This document shows positions 35,801 through 46,464 of a stretch of 64,000 nt of DNA, in pieces. Position 1 is the stretch's first letter. The number at the start of each line of letters is the position of its first letter. A model generated the notes under the pieces. The model saw nothing but the letters and a program-made list of their open reading frames with translations. It was not told the DNA's origin and did no database searches. The stretch comes from Chimonanthus salicifolius. Its lineage: Eukaryota; Streptophyta; Magnoliopsida; Laurales; Calycanthaceae. The DNA is taken from NCBI GenBank assembly GCA_013350335.1, contig CM023534.1, forward strand, positions 20,355,302-20,419,301, read 5' to 3'. A program made the position numbers and the translations under genes.

Positions 35801-38162
35801 GCCGAATTTCAAGAGAACCCGTCTTAGATGTGCCAGGAGATTGGATCCAAAGACGTTCCTGTCTAAGGAGCCTGCACAGCCAATCAAATATTTATGAAAG
35901 GTTTCTACTTGATACAAGTTGATAAACAAATCTTGCACAACAAGCTTTTCAAGAATTCAATTACGCTTAATTGGAATTTAGATTAAGATATCTCTTAATT
36001 AGTTGATTGGAATCGCGGAAGCGAATTAAAAGAGATAAATGCAAATGCAAATTGAAATTGAAATTCTTAATCTAAAGACCATTAAGACATAATTGAATTA
36101 AAAACAAATCGTACTCACTTGGGTTTTGGGCACAGTCTGGTCTTGGCTTGAGAAGCCTCGCAAAACACAACGCCATAGAGTTCTTGCGAAAATCTCCAAA
36201 TATTATTCAATGTGTGTGAAATTCGAAAATTACACTTGTATTATACTAAAAAAGCTGTGAGAAGACAGAAATACCCCTGCCTTGGTTGACCACACCAAGG
36301 AGGAATATTTCCTCTAAAAACCCTATGAGAAAGGAGAAAGAAAATATGCTGGGATTGTAGCCTTATTGAGGTCAATCCATACATATACACACAATGAATC
36401 TAGACCCTTCAAAATGCCACATGGCTTATTCAGTGATGGAGATTAATTCTAAGAAAACACAAACTAAAATAGTATGCAGTCCTATCCCTAAGAAGTTGCC
36501 TGCGCCTATGTGGAGATTCTCTGAGAATCACTTGCAATCTACGCCTGGAGACTTTCCCAACATGGGAATTGCGCCAATGGCACCTTCTTCCTGTGGAGAT
36601 TTGCGCCACTTGTAGCCAACCTGCTCCTCTATTCTCTCACACGCCATTCTAAAGTGGGAACACTGCCTGTGGATCGTCCATGTGGCACTGGGAGAGAGGA
36701 TTTTGGGGTTTGGGCGATTTTGGGCTTAGTGGAGCTGATAGGATTTGGGCCAGGCCTGGTAAGATTGGATTTAGGCTTAGTAGGCTTAATTGGGTCACTC
36801 AGGGTCTGTTGGGTCACTGGGCTCTGACTAATAAAATGAATAGGTTTATTAGACGGAGTCCGATGGTGTTTGCCTTGGTTAAAATCCATGAAAGCCAATC
36901 CAATATCCTCCACATGATCAAGGTCCACAGAAGAATCCACTGAGTGTGAATCATTGAGCCTAATGCCTTCATCAACCATACTTAGAATGACATGTTCAAG
37001 TTGATTTTTGGAACACCTTGTACATGGGTAGATCTTGTAAACCGATTCGTCCTCATTGTCCAAAGGAGCCTTTAAAATAGTTATATTATTTGGTCACAAA
37101 GCAGAGGCTTCAGAATGGGTAATCTGTTACTGACTTTTGAAGTGAAAATGAGGCAGATCCTTTCCAGTGCCGTGGATCATAAATCTTTGTGGTATGGCAT
37201 TGATGAAAATGAATCCAGGCTGTCCATATTGTGGTTTTTTTTTGCCACTTCTTCAATCCTTTTTGGAACAAGTACCACCTTAATTAATTTTGATTGGAAA
37301 ACCTGTAAACATACTGGTTTTATTGTTGAGTATACACTATTTTCACTATCTTTACCTTGCCATTTGAGTGGTGGTAATTGGTAGTGTGCACATTTCATTT
37401 TTTTGATGCCTTCCATCGACTGTAAGGATCATTTGTTTGATGGGCTTCACTAATCGGATGTGAAATGTCTAGTGGATTGTGGCACCTCTTGCTCGTGCAA
37501 AACTAAAACTGGTCTTTCCAAAGAAAATAAAGTCAAGAGTATCCAAATTCAACTACAAAAATTCCATCAATGCTATGGCTAAGAGCTATTTTGGTGGATT
37601 TGACAGTTGGGAGATTTTAAGCCTTGGAGATTAGGGAGGAAATCCACTCAGAATGAAAGCTTGTTCTTAGGCCATTGCTAGTGAGTAGGGATGGCAACGT
37701 GTCAGGCTTATTATCTGTTGAACCTGAGCACGATTTCTAACCCCCAGCCCAACATGGGCTTAGAGTGTATGCTCAAGCTCTTTGTCAACAAAGCTTTACA
37801 GCCTGACAAAAAAAAGGTCTAAAAGAGAGACTTTGTGTCAAAAAATGGAGGGAGACTGAAGGGAGAACGGAAATAAAAATAAATGAAAGTTGAAAAAAAA
37901 CCCTGAAAGGAGGAAAAGTGAAGAAAAGATGAAAATAGAATATAAAAATAGAAAACTCAAAAAATGTAAAGAAAAAGAACATATGAAAAGAGTAAAAAGT
38001 AAAAAGGAAAAGGTTAAATCGAAGAATGAAAAGAAAATTAAAAAAAAAAGAACAAATGAAATAGAAAATAAAATAAAGAGCTTAAAAAATCGAAAATAGA
38101 ATGAAAAGAAAAAAAGAAGAAAAATGGAGGAAAAGAAAACAGAAGAGGAGAAAAGGAAGAGA

Positions 38163-38217
<55 letters not shown>

Positions 38218-39219
38218 ATTGTGCTTTGGGCTTGAGCATGTCTATGTCCAAGCCTGGCCTGATTAATGGGATTCTATTTCAGGTTCAAGCCCAAGCCCAA
38301 TTAATATTCAGGCTAAGAAATAATGCTCAAGCACTATTTCCATCCTCAGGCCAAATTGCATTCCTACTAGTGGGAGAAATTGGCAATCCTTAGGTGGGAA
38401 GGGTGCTTAGAGACATGGGTCCCCTCACTCCCACTACCCTCACTCCCACTCCAATCTTGATACAAGTCTAAGGAGGAGGTCTCCTTATACAAGCGCCCCG
38501 GACATTAGGGATCTCCTGTTTTTTAGCATATTTGCTCCTAATTTGTTGACTACCAAATGCCAAGATTGAAATCTACAATTTCCTGGAGATGTATTTTCCA
38601 CTCTCTTGAGATGTAGAATTACTTCACACACCTAAAGATATTTTGTTATCCCATTAGATGAAGGAATACTGATAACCTTTCAAAAATAAAATAAAATACT
38701 GATAATAGTTCAATATTTTTAGAATACATGACCCAATTTGGAAGGGTTCTTTATGTGGGGGAAGTAGAAAGTGAGGGTTCCTTTTTAGGTGGAGAAATTA
38801 GAGAAACTTAAAGAGGTGGAGAAATCCCACTTTTCATTTTACTCTTGTTTGGCATTCACCAGAGAAGGTGGAGGTGGAGAAACTGATTACAAGCCGGGTA
38901 ACCTTGAGCTTTTTACTCTACTGGTGTCTCTAGTTTTGCCCTAGCAAGTGATGAAATTGGTTCTTTCACCTACTAAGCAAGCAAACTTGGATAGACATAT
39001 TTCCCTTGGTAAAATTGTTTCAAACAACCCAATTTCCAAGATTCAGATGCCCTCCAAGAGTGGAGAAAAACATTACAGTAGTCATACTTTCTTTCTACCC
39101 TTTTTTAAGAGTGGAAATCATTTTGTTAACCCATGCTTTTGTTTCTCATGCAGACCTGCTTGCTGTTGGTGATTTTTGGGGTCGTCCTGCTCATTGTGAT
39201 CATAGTCCTTGCTGCTTAG
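29857..39219 (+). CDS. SYP22: Vacuolar/prevacuolar Qa-SNARE syntaxin of the SYP2 group (SYP22/VAM3-like)
   Basis: Seven exons: 29857-30044, 32556-32649, 32962-33102, 33689-33763, 35107-35264, 35345-35445 and 39154-39219 (TAG), all GT-AG. The protein would be about 273 residues, as expected for SYP22. Exons 1-4 give the Habc region ([48 protein letters not shown]). Exon 5 and part of exon 6 give the SNARE helix with the zero-layer glutamine region ([20 protein letters not shown]). The last exon is a single C-terminal membrane anchor ([19 protein letters not shown]). The family drives homotypic and prevacuolar-to-vacuole fusion at the tonoplast. The summed length is 823 nt, one base too long: exon 3 has an extra base near 32974-32984 relative to the family. 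A second acceptor at 32980/32981 would restore frame at the cost of about six residues. Introns 1 and 6 are 2.5 and 3.7 kb and hold transposons. Confidence 0.93.
31320..32362. mobile_element. 1-kb hAT-like non-autonomous element in SYP22 intron 1
   Basis: Perfect 13-bp terminal inverted repeats, CAATGTTGTCAAA and TTTGACAACATTG, are flanked by a perfect 8-bp target duplication AGACCTAT (31312-31319 and 32363-32370). Subterminal DNA is rich in CGTACGA/CGATTC-type short inverted motifs. A pyrimidine-rich centre contains a roughly 89-bp tandem duplication (CAGCGTGTAAAGAAAAC at about 31609 and 31699). No transposase frame is present. Confidence 0.9.
33764..35106. other. SYP22 intron 4
   Basis: A 1.34-kb intron between exons 4 and 5. 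It is AT-rich with homopolymer T runs, and I see no identifiable element. Confidence 0.6.
36629..37063 (-). other. Open frame of unknown nature inside SYP22 intron 6
   Basis: A 144-codon frame starting [19 protein letters not shown], followed by [16 protein letters not shown] and a proline/serine-rich tail. The C-x-x-C followed by a hydrophobic helix and a glycine vaguely recalls the transposase-associated domain of CACTA elements, but the match is too weak to assign. It lies antisense within an intron, so it is most likely a transposon remnant. Confidence 0.25.
37686..38366. mobile_element. hAT-like MITE carrying a long polypurine tract
   Basis: The ends TAGGGATGGCAA and TTGCATTCCTA are imperfect inverted repeats, flanked by CTAGTGAG (37678-37685) and CTAGTGGG (38367-38374), an 8-bp duplication with one difference. 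The TAGGG terminus relates it to the elements at 18531 and 24707. The middle (about 37803-38213) is almost pure purine on the plus strand and ends in a GA microsatellite. Flanking internal blocks repeat AAGCCCAAGCCC/GGGCTTG motifs. Confidence 0.75.
38168..38213. repeat. GA dinucleotide microsatellite
   Basis: About 22 uninterrupted GA units at the right end of the polypurine tract. The minus-strand frame it creates (runs of Leu-Ser) is not a gene. Confidence 0.95.
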
Positions 39220-40430
39220 GCAGTAAAGTTATTTTTCAGATCAACTGTTTGATAGACTGCATTCTGCTGAATCCACTGAAGACGAAAGAGGATCTTTGAG
39301 GTTCTAGATCTGATTCTGGGCTCATATTCCTTTGGTACGTGTCTTCTACTTAGGTGCTGACTTGGTGGTTATTTGGTTCAGGTCCTCCTACATAAATGTT
39401 TTGCAATGATTGTATAATCTTTGTTGCTTTGTTTGGTAAATTCCTCTTTTATCTTCTCTTGCAAGTCTTGTTGTGGTTTCGGTGTATGTAATGAAGGAAA
39501 CCAAATTGTCTAACAATCCATATAATAGTAAATAAAGTCAAGATTCTTTGGTTTGTGTAGATGTTTCCTACATCTATCAGTAAAGTAACTGTTCTATGCT
39601 TTTGTTGCCATGTCAGAATGGACAAGTTCATAATTTTTCTTGTTATATTACTACCCTTGTGTGTATTCAAAATGATTGCCTTTACAGTGCTGTCGTTGGT
39701 GTGAAGCCTTCACTGAATCACACAGTAATTGTTAATAATAGGTAACTGCTGATAGCATGAAGCATACTTTTCTTCCCCCCCTTCACCCCGTTCCCAACCA
39801 TCCAACACCCACCAAGCAGGGTTTTGAAAAACATCTGGCCAATATGAATGTACTGAATAGGACTTTAAAATGTTTTTTTTTAATATATAAAAATTATTAT
39901 TATTTTTCCATGATAGATCCAAAACATTTATGATCTAATGGCATCATAAATCTGAAAAACACTCTTTAGAGTGCAGAGACGGTATTACTCTGATTCAGGG
40001 GTATAAATATTGCCTTGGCCGAGATGTCAGCTGATATCACTCTCCTATTTAAATTTTTTTTTTCTACATTAAAAAACTGAAAAACCTGCCTGTTATTTTT
40101 TTATATTTCTGGAAATTAAAAAAGAAAATATCAGCTGATATTTTCCCGATATGGACAAATATCGGTGGGGGCCATGATCGAGATGATTTAAAAAAAAAAA
40201 AAAAATACCGATATTATCGGCTGATATTGCCGATATCATAAGTGTATGGCCGATACATATCGTATAGGCAGACATGCATCTGCCCTTAAAAATCCGATAT
40301 ATTGTATTGACCGATATTTAAACCTGAGCTTGACTGGCTATTGTTGGAATTTTTTTAAATGATTGTTTTATCCCTTTTTTGGTAGGTTGATTTTGTATTA
40401 GCCAGCATTGAAATTTAGTGTTTGAGCTAG
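39220..40430. other. SYP22 3' UTR and adjacent intergenic DNA
   Basis: T-rich DNA after the stop codon, with no clear polyadenylation signal assigned. A quasi-palindromic ATATCGG repeat occupies about 39996-40326. No other gene is seen. Confidence 0.5.
39996..40326. repeat. CAGGG...ATATCGG quasi-palindromic repeat, locus 2
   Basis: It starts CAGGGGTATAAATATTG and ends CGATATTTAAACCTG, imperfect inverted termini. The interior has several CGATATTATCGGCTGATA-like palindromes and an A-run. I found no matching target duplication. Confidence 0.6.
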
Positions 40431-40433
40431 TGG

Positions 40434-41060
40434 TTTTTTTTTTTTAAGAAGGTAACCATTTCGGGAAAAATACAACCAACCAATACCACAAAAACAGGCC
40501 CCAGACCTGCCCACCAAAACAACACCCTGGGATCAAGACGCAAAACAATAACAAACCCAAAACAACAAAACATTCCACTCAAATGAGAGGACTGCAGGAA
40601 GAAACAAAGTAAAAACTAAAAACAGCTCTATACAGCGGATCAAATAAGCCTAAAGACAGATTCTGAAGAGAGGAAAGAGCCCTCCTTAGCTCTCTCATCT
40701 GCCAGCTGAGTAGCACTTGAAAAACTGAAAATCCATGGACTCTTAGCTGATTTTCTAACTCCTTCAATTTTATCTAGATGCCTCTGAGGACAAGTTCCTC
40801 CTTGAAAGAGCTGACCTTAAAAGTTACGAACTCATTCCATAATGACTACTGGTCAAAAGGAACATAGAGGATAACCCATAGAGCTGAACAAAGTGGGACC
40901 ATATCTTGCAGGAAAAAGAAATCATCCGTATGTTGATCAACTTAACAAATCAGTGAGAATCCTTCTCCTTCTGTACTTGATTCCATACATGGAGGATAGC
41001 CTCGAAACATATGGAAGCGTAAACTTCTCGTCCCCATTAATGAGTCACAGTGCCTTCAGC
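40434..41060 (-). mobile_element. LINE 3' end next to SYP22
   Basis: Minus strand: a decayed block parallel to the EAVLHALW segment of the 13990 copy, then LDKIEGVRKSAKSPWIFSF, then QLADERAKEGSFLSSES. The latter is the A-D-x-x-A-K-E-G end of the RNase H domain. A 3' UTR follows, with its A-tail seen as the plus-strand T-run at 40434-40445. Same family as the fragments at 8275 and 13990. Confidence 0.75.
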
Positions 41061-41099
41061 AGTAGTTTAGATGTTATATGATGTACAGACGGAGTCCTA

Positions 41100-42060
41100 G
41101 AAGATGGATGTGCGCAAGATGCGTGCTATAGACTCGGCCCACTCCTGCTCAGATTTCTTCCGATCTGGTGCCTCTCAGTAAAAGTTGTTCCTCGTCATCT
41201 TAACCAGATCCTCTTTACTCTGCAGATAACTTTGGAGAACTAATACATTTCTTTCGGTCATAACATCCAAAACCATATGGTGATTATAGGTGAAACCATT
41301 GACATCTGTATACCACTCAAAGAGGTCAGCCACCTTCTTATCCTTAGAAATGTCTTCAATACATTGGGCCATGCACGATGTCCAAAATATGTGACGATAA
41401 ATCAGTGATACATCCTTCACGGCTTTCTTGTATGCGGATCCATTGTCCATCACAATGTGGACAAGGATCAAAATGTATGTACCATGAGCATCTTATATGC
41501 AAGTAATACATTGTTCGAATGGGCTGTTGTGTTAATAGACTTGTGGAAGACTGTACCAAGATGATTGTATATAATTTAGTTCACTATAGACCTGATATCA
41601 TATGACTTCCACCAACTTGTCAGGATAGTCACTCCTCTCTCATCCCAGGTGAGCTTAAACAACTGCACCCACTCCCTCTTCCCCTCAACTTCACGCCGAT
41701 ATATAAAGATATGAAAAACCGATATGGAAAAACGGGTCATCAATGTCTCTGAGCGCCTTGTGAACATCTATAAAATATTTGGCAGTTGCTGTGCCTATTG
41801 CATCTTTGGCCTCGTCCTTGTGTTTCACATCTATTTTTCGTTGTCTCAAACTTGCAGGCCTGTCCCAAGTAGGATTGGGTGGCTCTACTGACCTCGGATT
41901 AACAACATATACTCTGGATCCACTGCTATTTCTCCCCTACTCCCACTGAAGACTTTCTTCATGAATGTCCATCTAAACCAATCCCCTGACTTCTTCGGTC
42001 TAACTATGTTCCCCTCATGTGGCTTGTCCAAAGAATCTCTTTCGTTGCTCTCTGCAAGTC
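41100..42060 (-). pseudogene. Decayed hAT-type transposase (DUF659-like)
   Basis: Across frame breaks the minus strand reads WDERGVTILTSWWKSYDIRS, then VHIVMDNGSAYKKAVKDV, then HIFWTSCMAQCIEDISKD. These correspond to the DUF659 block of plant hAT transposases: W-x-x-x-G-V-T-(I/L)-x-x-D-G-W, then T/M-D-N-x-x-x-Y, then the aromatic-W-T-x-C-x-x-H-C segment with the H replaced by Q. Several frame changes and stops make it non-functional, and the C-terminal dimerisation domain is not visible. A related source could have mobilised the hAT-like MITEs of this window, but no shared termini were found. Confidence 0.65.
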
Positions 42061-42074
42061 TGGGTCTTCCTAAA

Positions 42075-42154
42075 CAGGGAATTAAATATCGGCTGATATA
42101 TATATCGATTTTTTATATTTTTATATATCGGCTGATATTCGGTTATCGGTCGTA
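42075..42154. repeat. CAGGG...ATATCGG quasi-palindromic repeat, locus 3 (short)
   Basis: An 80-bp piece starting CAGGGAATTAAATATCGG and ending GGTTATCGGTCGTA, with two CGGCTGATAT palindromes. The flanks TTCCTAAA (42067-42074) and TTCCTAAG (42155-42162) agree at seven of eight bases, suggesting an hAT-type duplication, although the right terminus is not a good inverse of the left. Confidence 0.5.
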
Positions 42155-42399
42155 TTCCTAAGTCTCTCTGGGCTCCCCCTCATCTGATGACTACCAACGG
42201 GCACAAATTCCTCCTCCCACTGTGACGTGTATGTCACCCATTACATGCTCAAGGGCTTCTTCTTCGACCATGCCTCTATGCTGCTGCTTAACAATTAGCC
42301 ACATTTCCCTACTTCTCCGCAATATGTTCCTTCAAGTGGGTTATTCAACAGATAATGATCTTATTAATAACCAGACCATAGATAAAAAAATTGGATTAA

Positions 42400-43917
42400 A
42401 TAAAAAAATAAAAAATCATGAGATCTAATATTTAGACACTACATTAATGTCCTAAATACTCCATCCACTATACCTAAATATATAAAATCTAAATTAAACA
42501 ACATCATCCATGATTTTCATTTCCCCAAAGTAGTCATGGAAAATTTTTAAAAAATATTTTCAAATATGTAATTCACAAAATTACACCTCCATTATTTAAA
42601 ATTGAATGATTAAACCATAACAATAATTTATTTCCAAAAGCCTCCAAATTTTCCATTTACCTTTGATAAAAAAATTAATATAAACTTAAACAAAATTAAA
42701 AAAATAATGAGATCTAATATTTAAACTCTACATGAGTGTCCTTAATGCTCCAGTCACAATACCCACGTACATAAAATCCAAATCAAACAACATTATTGAT
42801 TATTTTCAATTCTCCAACAAAATTCATGGAAAATTTTCAAAAGATAAAACATTTACAAATATGTATTTCACAACTCACCTCCGAATAACAATTATTTATT
42901 TCTAAAAATCCCTAATTTTTCATTTACTTTAGAGCAAAAATTCTAATTTTTTTTTTTTGTGAAATACATATTTGTAAAAAAAAAAAAAAAATTCTAATTA
43001 AATTAAAAAGTATAAAAAATGCATGAAATTTAACATTTAGACATGATATTAGAGTAACCTGTGAGGGTTGGTTTGGCGATCAAGAACCTGCCTGAAATGT
43101 GGGAGGTCTTGGCTTCAAATCACTCTTAACACAAAAGGGCTACTCCTTTTAGTGTTTCCCTAGTGTGTGTGAATAAATAGGTTTGCACATACCTCTAATG
43201 ATTATTCACAAGCCTGAACACCTTAATCTTAAAAAAAAACATGATATTAATGTCCTAAATACTCCACTCATGTATTCAAACACATAAAACCGAAACCAAA
43301 CAACATCATTCATTATTTTCAATTCTCCAAAAAAAAAATTCATGGAAATTTTTCAAAAAGCATTTCCAAATATGTATTTCACAAAATCACACCTCCATAT
43401 TGACTGAGTAAAGCATAATAATAATTTATATCATTTACCTTGTAGCAATAATTTTGATTAAATTAATAAATTAAAAAATGCATGAGATCTAACATTTAGA
43501 TATGAAATTAGTGTCTTAAAAATACTCCATCGACCATATCCAGACACATAAATCCCACGTCAAACATCATTCATTATTTTCAATTCTCCAAAAATATTCA
43601 TAGAAAATTTTCAAAAAACATTTTCAAATATGTATGTCACAAAATCACACCTCCATTATGCTTAAAATTGAATGATTAGTGCATAACAATAATTTATTCC
43701 TCAAAACCCCTAAATTTTCATTTACCTTAGAGCAAAAGTTCGGATTAAATTAAAAAGGTTAACAAGTGCATGAGATATAATATTTAAACATGATATTAGT
43801 GTGTTAAATAATTCATCTACAATATCCAAACACAAAAAATCCAAATCATCCAACGTCCTCCATGGTTTTTATTCTCCAATAAAAACCCAAACTTTATGAA
43901 GTATTTATCACAAATAT
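42400..43917. repeat. Tandem array with a period near 300 bp, about five units
   Basis: Units begin at an ATGAGATCTAATATTTA-like phrase at about 42417, 42708, 43020, 43475 and 43771. They run through ATGGAAAATTTTCAAAA, AATATGTATTTCACAAAA and CACCTCCATTAT blocks to a CCATTTACCTT-like end. Spacing is about 290-310 bp once the SINE at 43052-43238 is discounted. Units differ by many substitutions and small gaps, so the array is old. It is cut on the right by an LTR element at 43918. Confidence 0.8.
43052..43238 (+). mobile_element. tRNA-derived SINE inserted in the tandem array
   Basis: The head resembles a tRNA with the usual plant SINE phrases GTGAGGGTTGGTTTGG and GGAGGTCTTGGCTTCAAATC (B box region). 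A short body and a 9-base A-tail follow. A perfect 11-bp target duplication ACATGATATTA lies at 43041-43051 and 43239-43249. Removing the insert restores the array unit, which confirms the boundaries. Confidence 0.88.
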
Positions 43918-44665
43918 TAATGTAGAGGAAGCAGGGATGAAAATCAAATTAAGTCAATTCCGACGATGATCGGGCCACACACGTGGAGGAATGTTTACAC
44001 ACGTGTGAGTATGTTTTAAGTTAAAACACGTGTGGTAGTCAAAAGGGGAAATTAGGGCTGAAATAGTGTAACTTACGAAGGTGGTAAGTGGAAAGGAACA
44101 GGAAAAGAAAAGGGAGGCAGCGACGGCAGAAGCAAGAAGGGGAAGAGAGAAGAAATCGAAGGGGAAGATGAGAGAAGAAGGGTTAGGCTGCTATAATACC
44201 TTGATAGAAGGAATAAGGCAACAAAGGAGAGGGATCGGGTTGTGCAGCGAAGCCAAAGAGGCTAGCATAAGCAAGCAGAAGTAGTGGCGAGATCTACGAT
44301 GCACTGGGATGAAGCCCTCCGTGGATTAGGCCCAAGAAGATGCGATGGGATCGCGATTGGAATTGGCCAGCAAGAGCAACCTACAATAAGGCAAGGGATT
44401 CGTCTGCAACTAAGGCAGAGAAGAGGGTAACCGATGCTTGAAGGCAAAAGGTAATCAAATCTTATTTCATAATTTTCGAAAGAGGTGAGTCCCTCTCTTA
44501 CATGCATTGTATTTATAAGAAAATAAGAAATCAAAATAGAAAATGACTCTTAAATCAAATATGAAGCCATCAACCTGGCTTTCCTCGTGACACAATAATT
44601 CTAAATTAAAAATAATAAGAAAATAGTAAATCCTAAGAGAGATGGGTCTCCCGTATCCTACATCA
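43918..44665 (-). repeat. 3' LTR of the outer element
   Basis: A 748-bp repeat, in element orientation beginning TGATGTAGGATACGGG and ending CTTCCTCTACATTA. The tips are an 8-bp near-inverse (TGATGTAG / CTACATTA), so the usual terminal CA is TA here, and both LTRs agree on this. It contains a G/A-rich segment that gives spurious plus-strand frames near 44081. Confidence 0.8.
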
Positions 44666-44678
44666 TTCCCCCAGTCTT
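44666..44678 (-). other. Polypurine tract of the outer element
   Basis: In element orientation AAGACTGGGGGAA lies directly before the 3' LTR, the expected place and composition for plus-strand priming. Confidence 0.7.
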
Positions 44679-44727
44679 AAAAAAACTGGTCCTCAAGTTC
44701 ATCGGGGTCGCTCTCATCTGCATCAAC

Positions 44728-45424
44728 TCAGGTATCAGGAACCGGGCTGGCAGAAGACGAAACACATAATGCCGTAGGTGGGGAGGAGGCAAGAACAAAC
44801 GTGAAACCATCCTTCTTGAAGGTGTAGGTGTTGGAGTGGCCGTTATGTAAGGCGCGAACATCAAATTGCCAAGGGCGTCCAAGTATTAAGTCGCACATAT
44901 CCATGTCGATCACGTCGAACAAAGCAGAATCCATATAGTTCCTAATGGAGAAGTGGACTTCACATTGGAAAGTAATCGGCTTGCTATAAGCATCATCGAT
45001 CCAACAAGTAGGGCGCGGTGTAGGAAGTTTCTGGACAGGGAGCTGCAACTTGTCGACCAAGGATTGGGAAATCAAATTGTCTTCACAATCGCTGTCAATG
45101 GCTAAGAGGCAAGGGAGGTCGTGAACTGTGCACAGATCACAAAACAGATGATGGCGCGGAGATGGCGGCTCAAGGAAGAGGGAAAGAATGTGCGAATACA
45201 CAGGAGACGTGTTCCCTCTTGAGTGCCATATGTAGGAGGATGATCAACTTCAATATTCTCAATTGCATCATCATCCGCATCGTGTTGAGTGTTGGGTGTG
45301 ACAAGTGCTACATTACTGCGACATTCATGGGAACGGTGTCCGGGACAGCCGCACTTAAAGCACTTGGGGAGGTTAGGACATGTGTAGGGATTGGAAGAGT
45401 AAGAGGATGATGGATTGGGCTTGT
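44728..45424 (-). pseudogene. Zinc knuckle and protease-like frames of the outer element
   Basis: A knuckle CFKCGCPGHRSHEC (C-x2-C-x4-H-x4-C) is encoded at 45362-45321 in one frame. The following 157-codon frame (45201-44728) reads LLAIDSDCEDNLISQSLVDK and later DLILGRPWQFDV, the two landmarks of retroviral-type aspartic proteases (the catalytic loop and the hydrophobic I-L-G-x-x-W strand). The catalytic loop shows D-S-D where D-T/S-G is expected, so activity is doubtful. The frame ends just before the polypurine tract, with no room for pol. Confidence 0.7.
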
Positions 45425-45599
45425 TAGGAGGTGGAGGGTTGTTGTATCCGGGAGGCCAGTGGGAGGTGGTGGTTGTGATGCGGGAGGTTGATAGGAGGCC
45501 TGAGAAGGGACTGGTTTTGGATGGTATTGAGGAGGGAGATAGGCGTATGAGGGGTGGGATGAGGTGGGAAGGCTAGTGGGCTAGGTTGGTGGGGGAGGG

Positions 45600-46375
45600 T
45601 CATCAGTGAATTCTTCGACATTTAAAGTGGTACTGATGGTTGCAGTTAAGGCGTAGTGGCAATCGGAAGCATGTGCGCGGCGAATATCCCATCTTAGACT
45701 ACGTAGAAAACGGGCAATCTTTTGCTCTTCTGTCTCATGATAATCATTGAGAGAGAGACGACGATAGAAGTCATCAACATATTCCTAAACAGAACGTGTA
45801 CCTTAGTAGCAGTCCTGAAGTTTGTTGAATAAGATCTACGAGTAATGAGGAGGCAGATACCGACTTTTCAAAAGCTGCTTCATGCGGAACCATGTATGAA
45901 CAGTAGCCAAATTTTGTCAAGATCTATCCTATTGAGTTTGCTCCCACCAAGAAGAAGCACCTCTAGTGAGTTTGAAAGCAACTAATGGAACTTGCTTGGC
46001 TTCAGGGACTCCCATGTACTCAAAGAAACGCTCGACCTTTGTTATCCATTCTATAAACTCTTCGATGTGGAGGAGACGATTGAAGGATGGAAGTTCAACC
46101 TTTGGTCGATAATCTTTGTTGTCAGAAGATCGGCGAGAAGCGCGAGAATTCTGTTGATTGGGATTGGGAGGGTGGGTGTGGAGAACCAGTTGCTCGACGT
46201 CCTCATCATCCCAATCTTCTCGATGTGGTGGCTTTTCTTTTTGTTTCTTGCAGGCGTTTCTGTCAGAGAAATTTGTGATCATGATTGCACGTAACTCGGT
46301 GAACAATTTTTTCATCTCTGCTTTGAATGTATCAAACTGAGCAGTGGTGACAAACTGATCATTGCTAGATGCCAT
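45600..46375 (-). pseudogene. Degraded gag of the outer element
   Basis: The first frame (46375-45929, 148 codons) starts MASSNDQFVTTAQFDTFK and contains YRPKVELPSFNRLLHIEEFI, the typical start of the Ty3/Gypsy gag core. It ends at a stop after SSWWEQTQ. The expected continuation (YVDDFYRRLSLND and QKIARFLRSLRWDI) is found downstream around 45780-45660 but only after stops and frame changes. Gag is therefore broken. Confidence 0.75.
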
Positions 46376-46450
46376 CTGAAATTTTCCTTTTTTTTTTTTT
46401 TCAGATCACCGACGAGGAGCGGAGATTGTCACTAGATGCAGGAAACTTTG

Positions 46451-46462
46451 GCTCTGATACCA
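46451..46462 (-). other. Primer binding site of the outer element (initiator Met tRNA)
   Basis: The minus strand reads TGGTATCAGAGC, the standard plant complement to the 3' end of initiator methionine tRNA, two bases inside the 5' LTR. Confidence 0.9.
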
Positions 46463-46464
46463 CT

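Larger units (their letters stand above)
35446..39153. other. SYP22 intron 6 (3.7 kb)
   Basis: It lies between the SNARE-motif exon and the membrane-anchor exon. It contains a MITE with a polypurine core (37686-38366) and an unidentified 144-codon minus-strand frame (36629-37063). The stretch 35800-36600 looks like decayed LTR-type DNA but has no definable ends. Confidence 0.6.

Noticed and set aside
37838..38251. 137-codon minus-strand frame of Leu/Ser/Phe
   Set aside because: It is the reverse reading of the polypurine tract and GA microsatellite; composition alone keeps it open.
44081..44284. 67-codon plus-strand basic frame
   Set aside because: It lies in the purine-rich part of the outer element's LTR, antisense to the element, and is not preserved in the other LTR copy.
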